From assembly GCA_002280555.1 (NCBI GenBank), contig NCEE01000003.1, forward strand, positions 1 through 18,460: a stretch of 18,460 nucleotides of DNA, read 5' to 3'. Made by a program: the position numbers and the translations under genes. Below, one piece after another: positions 7,431-14,622 of the stretch (its first letter is position 1; every line of letters begins with the position of its first letter). This DNA is from Sphingomonas sp. 32-62-10. Lineage in GTDB: Bacteria; Pseudomonadota; Alphaproteobacteria; Sphingomonadales; Sphingomonadaceae. The notes beneath the pieces are model-generated. The model worked only from the letters and a program-made list of their open reading frames with translations. It had not been told where the DNA came from and did not search any database.

Positions 7431-8362
7431 CAGGCGCGCGCCAACTGTGCCTCGCGCGCTGCCCGCAACCGGGCGAAATCATCCCCGGCGTGATAGCTTG
7501 AGCGCGTCAGTGGTGAACTGGCGACCAACAAAAATCCCTTGGCACGGGCGATCGCGGCAAAGGCATCGAACCCGGCCGGCGGCACGAAATCGATGACCTT
7601 GGCGTGGCGCGGCGTGGGTTGCAGATACTGGCCCATCGTCAGGAAATCGATATCGGCGCTGCGCATATCGTCCATCACCTGATGCACTTCGAGCCGATCT
7701 TCCCCCAGCCCGAGCATGACGCCAGATTTGGTGAAGATCGACGGATCATGGCGCTTCACGCTCTCGAGCAGACGCAGCGACGCATAATAGCGCGCGCCGG
7801 GCCGGATCGTCGGGTACAGACGAGGAACGGTCTCGAGATTATGGTTGTAGACGTCCGGGCCAGCCTCGACGATCGATTCAATCGCGGCCTGCGCCTTGTT
7901 GCGGAAATCGGGGGTCAAAATCTCGATCGTCGTGTTGGGCGTGGTCCGACGCAGCGCCTGGATCACCTTGACGAACTGGCTCGCTCCACCATCGGGCAGA
8001 TCGTCGCGGTCAACCGAGGTGATGACGATATGTTCAAGCCCAAGCTCGGCAGCGGCATCAGCGGTATGCTGGGGCTCCATCGCGTCGACCGCACGGGGCA
8101 TCCCCGTCTTCACGTTACAGAAGGCACAGGCGCGGGTGCAGGTGTCGCCCAGGATCATCACCGTGGCGTGCTTTTTCGTCCAGCATTCGCCGATATTGGG
8201 GCAAGCGGCCTCTTCGCACACCGTGTTCAGGTTCAGGCGGCGCATCATCGCCTTGGTTTCGGCAAAGCCGGTGCTCGTCGGTGCCTTTACCCTGATCCAG
8301 TCGGGCTTGCGCTGGCGTTCCGGCCCCGCAGGTTTTGGGGCAAGCGATGACATCTCGTTCAT
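7430..8362 (-). CDS. lipA: Lipoyl synthase LipA
   Basis: Radical-SAM enzyme that inserts two sulfurs into protein-bound octanoate to form lipoyl groups for 2-oxoacid dehydrogenases. 310 residues from the chosen ATG at 8362 (MNEMSSLAPKPAGPERQRKPDW). Auxiliary cluster motif C49-x4-C54-x5-C60 (CEEAACPNIGEC); radical-SAM cluster C75-x3-C79-x2-C82 (CTRACAFC); C-terminal RSSYHAGD with the conserved Ser that ligates the auxiliary cluster. The frame is open 29 codons further to 8449, but that would overlap the divergent carbonic anhydrase start and the extra residues do not look like LipA; ordinary LipA begins near the chosen Met. It is the first gene of a lipA-ratA operon. Confidence 0.96.
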   Translation of the reverse strand: MNEMSSLAPKPAGPERQRKPDWIRVKAPTSTGFAETKAMMRRLNLNTVCEEAACPNIGECWTKKHATVMILGDTCTRACAFCNVKTGMPRAVDAMEPQHTADAAAELGLEHIVITSVDRDDLPDGGASQFVKVIQALRRTTPNTTIEILTPDFRNKAQAAIESIVEAGPDVYNHNLETVPRLYPTIRPGARYYASLRLLESVKRHDPSIFTKSGVMLGLGEDRLEVHQVMDDMRSADIDFLTMGQYLQPTPRHAKVIDFVPPAGFDAFAAIARAKGFLLVASSPLTRSSYHAGDDFARLRAAREAQLARA

Positions 8363-8426
8363 GTTGATGACATAGCGATGCTTCGCACGGGTTGCCAGCC
8401 CCACGGGTCGGCGATAAACCAAGCCG

Positions 8427-9056
8427 ATGCCTGACTTGAACAATCTCATCGGCGGTTATCGCCGTTTCCGCGACACTGACTGGCCCCGGGAGCGCGACCG
8501 CTGGGCAAAGCTCAAAGAGGGCCAAAGCCCTGGTGTGATGGTCATTTCCTGTTCCGATAGCCGAGTCGACCCATCGCAGATTTTCGATACGTCTCCGGGC
8601 GAGATTTTCGTCGTTCGCAACGTCGCCAATCTGGTGCCGCCGTTCGAAACCGATGGCTCGCGCCACGGCGTGTCAGCAGCGCTCGAGTTCGCGGTGACCC
8701 AGCTCGAAGTGAACGAGATCGTCGTTATGGGCCACGGTGCCTGCGGCGGTGCCAAGGCGGCACTGTCCAAGGCATTCGATGGATGCAAGCCCGGCGAAGG
8801 CGGGTTCATTGCGCATTGGGTCGATTTGCTCGCCGACGCGCGCGAACGAATCATCGCTGAATATGGCGATGGCCCTGAAGCCGTCCACGCGATGGAACTG
8901 GAAGCGGTGCGCGTCAGCATCGCCAATCTACGGACCTTCCCCTTCATCACGCCGCGCGAAGCCGATGGTCGGTTGAAGATTCGCGGCGCCTATTTCGCGA
9001 TCGCCGACGGGGTGCTGCACGTGATGGACGAGAAGGGCGATTTTAGCCCGGCGTGA
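8427..9056 (+). CDS. Beta-class carbonic anhydrase
   Basis: 209 residues. Zinc ligands are present as C42-x-D44-x-R46 in SCSDSRVDP and H103-x2-C106 in GHGACGG; Asp44/Arg46 is the catalytic dyad. It interconverts CO2 and bicarbonate in the cytoplasm, supplying carboxylases and helping pH control. Length and motif order match the bacterial plant-type beta-CA. It is transcribed alone, divergent from lipA with 64 bases between the two starts, and is followed by 132 bases before the convergent MFS gene stop. Nothing unusual is seen in the frame. Confidence 0.95.
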   Translation: MPDLNNLIGGYRRFRDTDWPRERDRWAKLKEGQSPGVMVISCSDSRVDPSQIFDTSPGEIFVVRNVANLVPPFETDGSRHGVSAALEFAVTQLEVNEIVVMGHGACGGAKAALSKAFDGCKPGEGGFIAHWVDLLADARERIIAEYGDGPEAVHAMELEAVRVSIANLRTFPFITPREADGRLKIRGAYFAIADGVLHVMDEKGDFSPA

Positions 9057-9188
9057 CCTTGCACTCACGCGCTACCTTTTCAGCATAACGCGCAAGACTA
9101 GTTATTCGAACTTTACGAAGGCGGTGCTTTGCCCTTCAAAGCCGAGCCTTGAACCGCTGGCGCCATGCTAAAGACTAATGGCTGAAGC

Positions 9189-10490
9189 TCATAATGCCCC
9201 GACCGCACGGTTGGGGCGATCGAGCAAGGTGGTTATGCCCAACACCATCCCTGCAATCAGGGCAGCAATCGAAAGCACCTGCATACCGCCTTCCAGGCCA
9301 TAGCTTGCCTTCATCGCCCCCATGATCGATGGCGATGCTGCACCGATCAGGAACCCTGATGCCAGCAATATGCCCGTCACGGTCGAGCGAAGCCGATCCT
9401 CCACCACATCAAAGATCGCCGCGAAAATACCGGCATCGTAAATCCCCCGGAAAAAGCCGAACAGCCCGAGCGCGACATAGGCCTGCCACGCGGTGGATGC
9501 CGACGCTGCCCACCAGATGAACGGCACCATCCCGATCAATCCGAATGCCATCGAGAGCAAACGCACACGCGGCCAGCGCCCGATCAGCCGGTCAGTCGCC
9601 CAACTTGTAAGCGCAAGACCGGCATAGGCGCCGATGTGATGATAAACGACGGCTTCGAAACCGGCATAGGCAATCGGTACACCGAAGCGCTCGAACAGGA
9701 GCGTGGGGGTCCAGGTCAGGAAGCCAACGAGCACAAAAATCAGCCCGCCAAAGCCAATCATATGGGCGATGATGGTTGGCGTGCCCGCAATCACTGCAAG
9801 CGAGTCGCGAACCGTCGCCCGGGTCGTCGCCCAATCCTTCGGTGCCGCCGCCGCGTCGCGCAACGGCTGATGGCCACGCAATCGCCACATCAGGAAAATG
9901 CCCCATGCGAGGCCGGCGATACCGTAAATCAGAAAGGCGGCACGCCAGCCAAGTGCCTGAGCGGTAAGGCCCGAGATCAAGCTGCCCAGCACAATCCCGG
10001 TGTAGTTGGCCGTCTGGTGCAGCGATAATGCGCGGGCGCGGGTTTTGACATGTGCCTCGCCAATCAGTGACGCTGCCGCGGGGGCATAAAGCGCCTCGCC
10101 TGCCCCAGTCGCAATGCCGCGATACATCAGCAGCAGCAGGAAACTCGACGCGAAACCCGTCAGCAACGTCCCCGTGCTGAACGTCAACAAGCTGATCACA
10201 ACGACCTTGCGGCGATCGATGACATCACCCAGCCAGCCAGAGAGCGGCACCAGCAATCCATAAACGATGGTGAAGGTCGTCGCGATCGCACCCAAGGCGG
10301 CATCGCTGATCTGCAGGTCGGTTCGAATTAACGGCAGAACGACATTGAAAACTTGGCGATCCGCCTGGTTGAGAAAAAAAGCGACCCATAACAGCGCGAC
10401 AATTTCCCATCGGCCAACGGGCGAAGGATGTCCCCTACCCGTCAAAGGCGTCCGATCCGGCCGTCCAGCGACCGCGCTCTCCCGATCCAT
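9189..10490 (-). CDS. Major facilitator superfamily transporter (probable sugar-acid or organic-anion carrier)
   Basis: 433 residues from ATG 10490, which has AGGAAA four bases upstream. The frame stays open 100 codons further upstream but that stretch is charged, Cys/Arg-rich and overlaps the divergent lactonase gene, so it is rejected. About 12 hydrophobic segments. The first has NQADRQVFNVVLP (Asp44-Arg45), and the TM2-TM3 loop holds the MFS motif GWLGDVIDRRK (85-95). The style is that of anion:cation symporter/hexuronate-carrier-like MFS proteins, but the substrate cannot be read from sequence. It is divergent from the SMP-30-like lactonase, with an 83-base shared promoter region, so I infer that it imports the sugar acid or lactone processed by this locus. 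Confidence 0.88.
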   Translation of the reverse strand: MDRESAVAGRPDRTPLTGRGHPSPVGRWEIVALLWVAFFLNQADRQVFNVVLPLIRTDLQISDAALGAIATTFTIVYGLLVPLSGWLGDVIDRRKVVVISLLTFSTGTLLTGFASSFLLLLMYRGIATGAGEALYAPAAASLIGEAHVKTRARALSLHQTANYTGIVLGSLISGLTAQALGWRAAFLIYGIAGLAWGIFLMWRLRGHQPLRDAAAAPKDWATTRATVRDSLAVIAGTPTIIAHMIGFGGLIFVLVGFLTWTPTLLFERFGVPIAYAGFEAVVYHHIGAYAGLALTSWATDRLIGRWPRVRLLSMAFGLIGMVPFIWWAASASTAWQAYVALGLFGFFRGIYDAGIFAAIFDVVEDRLRSTVTGILLASGFLIGAASPSIMGAMKASYGLEGGMQVLSIAALIAGMVLGITTLLDRPNRAVGAL

Positions 10491-10499
10491 TAATTTTCC

Positions 10500-10509
10500 T
10501 ATTTGAACA
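10500..10509. promoter_or_regulatory. TATTTGAACA element in the MFS/lactonase divergent promoter
   Basis: Ten-base element matching TATTYGAAYA, the core found twice ahead of the dehydratase operon (TATTCGAATA at 11499 and TATTTGAATA at 11532). It sits nine bases before the MFS ATG, next to its AGGAAA ribosome binding site, and 64 bases before the lactonase ATG. That placement suits a shared operator for the same regulator. The match is seen; the function is inferred, and a 10-base match alone is weak. Confidence 0.35.
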
Positions 10510-10573
10510 ATATGTATTTTTGTCCAGAGTAGATCGGCGATACACCTTCGACAAGCCCAGATCGGAACGTTGC

Positions 10574-11440
10574 ATGATCGGAAGACTAGATCTCTCGCAG
10601 TTTGAACGAGCGCCAATCGCTTTGGCGAATGGCCTTCGCTTTCCGGAAGGTCCGGCGTTTGATGGGCAGAATCGGTTATGGGCTGTCGAACTGAAGGGCG
10701 GCGCGCTGCTGCGCATGAACGATGGCGTGGTCGAACACATCGCCGTTGGCGGGGCGCCCAATGGCCTTGCCTTTTGGGATGACCAAGCATGGTTCTGCGA
10801 CGCCGACCAAAGAAGCATCCGGCGACTCAACGAAGATGGCATTTGCGAGACCATCGTCGATGCCGTTGACGGCGTGGCGCCTGATCGACCTAATGATCTG
10901 GCCTTTGATGCGGCAGGGAATCTGGTCTTTACGTGCCCCGGAAATTCGCGAACCGAGCCAACGGGATCCGTCTGGTGCCGCCGCCCTAATGGATCATTAC
11001 ACGCGATCGCGCAGGGCATGTATTTCCCGAATGGCTTGGCGTTCAGTGCCGATGGGAAAACGCTGGTGATCGCCGAAACCTATCGACATCGGTTGTGGCG
11101 CGGGGTTTGGAACGCTGAAACGACCCAATGGATCGGTGCCACACCATGGGCGGAAGTCGGCGGACCGATTGGCCCCGACGGCATGGCTTTTTGCGAGACC
11201 GGTGCGCTGTTCGTGGCGCTGTACGGGCTGGGGGCGGTCGCCGTGGTCGAAGGCGACACCCCCCTTATTCGGCGGATCGCGGTTGACGGCCAGTGCCCCA
11301 CCAACCTCGCCTTTGATCCCGCCGGCACCCTTGGACTTGTGATTACCGAAGCCGATCAAGGGCGGCTGCTCCAATACCGGACCGATGTTCGAGGCGCCCC
11401 GCTTTTCCGAACCAAGCCAACGTCGCAACCGGGTGGATAA
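10574..11440 (+). CDS. SMP-30/gluconolactonase (LRE) family protein, probable sugar lactonase
   Basis: 288 residues, one six-bladed beta-propeller. The expected metal and substrate residues are visible: Glu25 in FPEGPAFD, Asn107 in DRPNDLAFD, Asn153 in YFPNGLAFSADG and Asp202 in GPDGMAF, in the same order and spacing as SMP-30 and gluconolactonases. The family hydrolyses aldono- or uronolactones with a divalent metal. No signal peptide, so cytoplasmic. ATG 10574 is chosen because homology begins just after it; a TTG at 10520 would add 18 residues without family similarity. It is divergent from the MFS carrier and 148 bases ahead of the UxuA-like operon on the same strand. Role inferred: opens a lactone before dehydration to a 2-keto-3-deoxy acid. 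Confidence 0.87.
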   Translation: MIGRLDLSQFERAPIALANGLRFPEGPAFDGQNRLWAVELKGGALLRMNDGVVEHIAVGGAPNGLAFWDDQAWFCDADQRSIRRLNEDGICETIVDAVDGVAPDRPNDLAFDAAGNLVFTCPGNSRTEPTGSVWCRRPNGSLHAIAQGMYFPNGLAFSADGKTLVIAETYRHRLWRGVWNAETTQWIGATPWAEVGGPIGPDGMAFCETGALFVALYGLGAVAVVEGDTPLIRRIAVDGQCPTNLAFDPAGTLGLVITEADQGRLLQYRTDVRGAPLFRTKPTSQPGG

Positions 11441-11498
11441 TCACGTCGATCCTCAACGCACGCCGCGATAGCCTATTGCGTGATCCAACCCACGGCCC

Positions 11499-11541
11499 TA
11501 TTCGAATACGGTGAAATCATAGACAAAACCGTATTTGAATA
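11499..11541. promoter_or_regulatory. Imperfect inverted repeat (14-bp arms, 15-bp spacer) upstream of the dehydratase operon: candidate operator
   Basis: Left arm TATTCGAATACGGT (11499-11512) and right arm ACCGTATTTGAATA (11528-11541) are reverse complements at 13 of 14 positions. Each arm also contains a near-palindromic 10-mer, TATTCGAATA (perfect) and TATTTGAATA, whose starts are 33 bases apart, about three helical turns. It ends 47 bases before the downstream ATG (11589). The sequence is AT-rich against a GC-rich background and has no U-tract after it, so an operator for a dimeric or tetrameric repressor fits better than a terminator. No regulator gene is visible in the window. Confidence 0.55.
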
Positions 11542-11588
11542 TTTGATTGCCGATAAAAAGACGAGCCTCAAGGCTGGAGAGACAGATC

Positions 11589-12722
11589 ATGGTGGAATTC
11601 AACGATCGCGCCCATCCCTTCAACGCGCTGCCGATGCGGACCGCCATTGCCACCTTTTGGCCGCCTACCGAGGATCGGCTCCGGTTCATGGCCCAGCTCG
11701 GCATTCAGGACGGGTTGTTATGGGCAACCACTTTCCCGACGCCTGAGGCGGTGAACTTCAAGGAACTCGTGCGCATCCGGCACCTGTACGAAGAACATGG
11801 CATCCGCCTGTTCGCTCTCGAAAGCGTGTCAGCGCATTTCTATGACAAAATCGTCTTGGGCAAAGATGGCCGCGACGAACAGATCGAGGCCTATAAGCGG
11901 ATCATTCAAGCCTGTGGCCGCGCCGGCATCCCCGTGCTGGGGTATAACTGGATGATCAACGGCGTATGGCGATCGACCTATTCGCGGCCGGTGCGCGGCG
12001 GAGCGCGGGCTACCGCGTTCGATTACGCCCAGATGCGCGACGCGCCGCTCATCGCCGACCGCGACTATTCTGAAGAGGAATTCTGGGACAATTACGAATA
12101 TTTCATCCGGCGCGTGCTGCCGGCAGCCGAGGCCGAGGGCGTCAAACTCGCCATTCATCCCAGCGATCCGCCGGTCCCCAAGCTTGGCGGCCTTCCCTGT
12201 CTGATGCGCAGCCCCGAAAATCTCGAACGGGCGATGGCGATCCAACCCAGCGACGCGCATGGCCTCACCTTCTGCCTGGGGAACTGGGGCGCGATGGGGG
12301 TTGATCTCACCCACTGGATCCGCAAGCTCGGCCCGGCTGGTAAGCTGCTCTATGTCCACTTTCAGGCAACCCGCGGCTGCGTGCCGAACTTTACCGAGAG
12401 TTTCATCGACGATGCCGATTATGATCCAATCGAGCTGATCAAGGTGCTCGATGAGGTGGGTTTTAACGGCGTCATGATCCCCGGCCATGTCCCGCAAATC
12501 GACATGGACGAGGAATGGCGGACCGAGCTGTCTTCAGCCAAGACACCCTATCGCCACCCCATGGGCGGCTTTGCGGCGCGTGCCTTCACGATCGGTTATC
12601 TCAAGGCAACCATCGCTGCGGTTCGGGCAGCGCGCGAGGGGCGGCTTGGTCCCGAAATTGAGGCCGCACAAACACCCGCTGGCGCCCCTATTTCCCGAAC
12701 CGCGCTTGTCGATGCGTTGTAA
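11589..12722 (+). CDS. Mannonate dehydratase (UxuA)-like TIM-barrel protein, divergent paralogue
   Basis: 377 residues from ATG 11589, preceded by GGAGAG at 11576-11581. It aligns by eye along much of its length with the paralogue at 14623-15612: IEAYKRIIQACGRAGIPVLGYN, then WDNYEYFIRRVLPAAEAEGVK, AIHPSDPP, LTFC, YVH and TIGYLKA. UxuA dehydrates D-mannonate to 2-keto-3-deoxy-D-gluconate with a metal held by His, Cys, His and Asp. Here His190, Cys229 and His257 are kept, but the Asp is Gly299 (IPGH instead of RPDH), and the usual HxRD/N is HFQA. It may therefore have another substrate, another metal geometry or no dehydratase activity. It is the first gene of a tight three-gene operon, three bases before the next ATG. 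A non-mannonate sugar-acid dehydratase or isomerase is possible. Confidence 0.85.
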   Translation: MVEFNDRAHPFNALPMRTAIATFWPPTEDRLRFMAQLGIQDGLLWATTFPTPEAVNFKELVRIRHLYEEHGIRLFALESVSAHFYDKIVLGKDGRDEQIEAYKRIIQACGRAGIPVLGYNWMINGVWRSTYSRPVRGGARATAFDYAQMRDAPLIADRDYSEEEFWDNYEYFIRRVLPAAEAEGVKLAIHPSDPPVPKLGGLPCLMRSPENLERAMAIQPSDAHGLTFCLGNWGAMGVDLTHWIRKLGPAGKLLYVHFQATRGCVPNFTESFIDDADYDPIELIKVLDEVGFNGVMIPGHVPQIDMDEEWRTELSSAKTPYRHPMGGFAARAFTIGYLKATIAAVRAAREGRLGPEIEAAQTPAGAPISRTALVDAL

Positions 12723-12725
12723 CCG

Positions 12726-13865
12726 ATGCTGAAGGGGATCGCCTGGCAGCATACCCGTGCAATGGCCCCCTTGCATGCGCTGAGCGAGGTTTGGCGTGAC
12801 TTGCGGGGCCAGTCGATCGTGACCTGGGATAGCCGCTCGCTCAAGGCCTTTGCGGAAACACCGCTTGATGAATACCCCGATTACGATCTGATTATCTTCG
12901 ATTATCCGTTCGCCGGCGAGGCCCTGGACGAAGGCTGGGTGATTGGCATGGAGACTTTGCTCGATCCGCAGGTGATTGAAGCGCGTCGGCAGGGATGTGT
13001 GGGACGCACCCTGGCGTCATTCGAATGGCAAGGGGGCATCGCCGCATTGCCCATCGATGCGGCAACGCATGTGTGCGCATGGCGCGAAGATCTATCGCCC
13101 GTTCTCCCGAGCAATTGGGCGGAAACCATCGCGCTGGCCCGATCAACAGGCAAAGTCGTTATGCCGATGACGCCGACCGCGATCTGGGGCGCGTTGATCA
13201 CACTCTGCGCGCACCGTGGCGCGCCACCGATGCACCCTCAGGCCGAAACCGCTTTTAACCGAGACATCGCCGTCGCAGCACTTGCCGACATCGCCGCCCT
13301 TGCGGTGGAATTGCCGTCATGGTGCTTCACGGCTTCGCCCGTCGCGGTGCTGAACCGCATGAGCATGACCGACGATTTTGGCTATTGCCCCCTCACCTAT
13401 GGCTATTCGGTGTATGCGATGCAGGGCTATGCACAGCATCCGCTGCGTTTCGGGGATATTCGGATCGATGCCGGGCAATCGCCCAATGGCGCCATTTTGG
13501 GGGGCGCGGGCATTGGTGTTCTGGCAGGAAGCCAAAACCCCCAGGCGGCTGCTCAACTCGCCGCCTGGCTGACATCGGATTCGATCCAGGGCCAACTCTA
13601 CCCGCAATTCGGCGGTCAGCCCGCAGCGCGCGCAGGTTGGACAAACCCGGTGCAGGATGCGCTTGCAGGCGGCTTTTATGCAGATACGCTCGCAACGATG
13701 ACGAATTGCTACCATCGGCCGAACCTGCCCGGTTTCCATGCATTCCAAACCCAGTCGGCCAATGCGCTGCATGCGATGGTTCAGCAGCGCAGCCCGGCTG
13801 AGATGGTGCTCGATAAGATCGATGCGGAATGGCAACGCTTGATACAAACGGTGGGCAATGTCTGA
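12726..13865 (+). CDS. Extracellular-solute-binding-protein-like protein without signal peptide (function unknown)
   Basis: 379 residues resembling family 1 (sugar-type) solute-binding proteins: N-terminal LKGIAWQHTRAMAPLHALSEVW, DYDLIIFDYPFAGEALDEG, central ALPIDAATHVCAWREDL, then PLTYGYSVYAM, ILGGAGIGVLAGSQNPQAAAQLAAWL and PQFGGQPAARAGWTNP. The mature binding-protein fold starts right at the N-terminus; there is no hydrophobic leader or lipobox, so it is probably cytoplasmic, and no ABC permease or ATPase is nearby. I recall leaderless members of this kind beside CoA-transferase and catabolic genes in other proteobacteria, with no settled role. It starts three bases after the UxuA-like gene and its end overlaps the SDR gene by eight bases, so it is made with these enzymes. 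It could be a sugar-acid sensor, chaperone or enzyme. Confidence 0.8.
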   Translation: MLKGIAWQHTRAMAPLHALSEVWRDLRGQSIVTWDSRSLKAFAETPLDEYPDYDLIIFDYPFAGEALDEGWVIGMETLLDPQVIEARRQGCVGRTLASFEWQGGIAALPIDAATHVCAWREDLSPVLPSNWAETIALARSTGKVVMPMTPTAIWGALITLCAHRGAPPMHPQAETAFNRDIAVAALADIAALAVELPSWCFTASPVAVLNRMSMTDDFGYCPLTYGYSVYAMQGYAQHPLRFGDIRIDAGQSPNGAILGGAGIGVLAGSQNPQAAAQLAAWLTSDSIQGQLYPQFGGQPAARAGWTNPVQDALAGGFYADTLATMTNCYHRPNLPGFHAFQTQSANALHAMVQQRSPAEMVLDKIDAEWQRLIQTVGNV

Positions 13866-14601
13866 CTTCAATCTGGCCGGAAAACGCGCGCTGGTGACCG
13901 GATCAAGCGAAGGCATCGGCCTTGCGATTGCGACCAAACTGGCCCGTGCTGGGGCTCATGTGCAACTCCACGGCATCGAAGCTCCCGATCACCCCCTTGC
14001 CCAAGCCGCCTTGGCCGAGGTCGGTGAGCGTGGCCGCTACACCGCTGCCGATCTGGCCGATCCGGAAGCGCTGGAAACACTTATCGCGACGACCGGGCCG
14101 ATCGACATGTTGATATCGACCGTCGCCACTCAAGTCCGGCAGCCGCTGGGCGAGGTGACGATGGATGCCGTGGACCTGCAATTTCGCCTGAATTTCCAGT
14201 CTGCGCTTTACCTTATCCAGGCCGTACTTCCGAACATGCGCGCAAAGCGGTGGGGACGAATTGTGGTGATTGGCAGCGTGCAGGAGGCCAAGCCGCATCC
14301 GCACATGCTCGCCTATGCCGCGCTGAAGGGCGCACAGGAAAATCTCGTCCGTAATCTGGCCCTGCAACTCGCCGCCGACGGCGTAACCGTGAACAATGTT
14401 GCCCCCGGCGTCATCGTCACCCGCCGCAATCAGGCACCATTGGCTGATCCCGAATATGCCCGACAAGTGATCGAACGCATCCCGGCACGCGCCTATGGAG
14501 AGCCCCGCGATGTTGCCGGTGCTGTGCTACTCCTTTGTTCAGAGGCCGGACGATATATCACCGGCGCAACCATACCAGTCGACGGCGGTATGCACATCTG
14601 A
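13858..14601 (+). CDS. Short-chain dehydrogenase/reductase, probable sugar-acid oxidoreductase
   Basis: 247 residues, classical SDR length. Rossmann glycine motif TGSSEGIG (14-21). Catalytic tetrad Asn112 (RLNF), Ser140 (VIGS), Tyr153 and Lys157 (YAALK). Late motifs NNVAPGVIVT and the C-terminal GATIPVDGG. The usual NNAG after beta-4 is replaced by ISTVAT (86-91), so cofactor-loop packing may differ. Candidate reactions from context: reduction of a keto-uronate to the aldonate (as fructuronate reductase does) or oxidation of an aldose or aldonate; the substrate is not known. Third gene of the operon, overlapping the preceding gene by eight bases. It ends 21 bases from the stop of the convergent second UxuA-like gene. 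Confidence 0.88.
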   Translation: MSDFNLAGKRALVTGSSEGIGLAIATKLARAGAHVQLHGIEAPDHPLAQAALAEVGERGRYTAADLADPEALETLIATTGPIDMLISTVATQVRQPLGEVTMDAVDLQFRLNFQSALYLIQAVLPNMRAKRWGRIVVIGSVQEAKPHPHMLAYAALKGAQENLVRNLALQLAADGVTVNNVAPGVIVTRRNQAPLADPEYARQVIERIPARAYGEPRDVAGAVLLLCSEAGRYITGATIPVDGGMHI

Positions 14602-14622
14602 TCGCCATGATCCCAACGGGCA

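Noticed and set aside
8363..8449. 29-codon N-terminal extension of LipA
   Set aside because: Overlaps the divergent carbonic anhydrase start and lacks similarity to LipA N-termini.
9103..9112. TATTCGAACT, a 9/10 match to the candidate operator core
   Set aside because: Lies between two convergent gene ends, not in a promoter; TTCGAA also occurs by chance inside genes in this window (for example near 8642 and 17474).
9126..9142. Inverted repeat GCTTTG-N5-CAAAGC after the carbonic anhydrase gene
   Set aside because: Six-base stem with no T-run on either side; too weak to call a terminator.
10491..10790. 100-codon N-terminal extension of the MFS transporter
   Set aside because: Arg/Cys-rich, no membrane segments, overlaps the divergent lactonase gene; ATG 10490 has a good ribosome binding site and the right distance to TM1.
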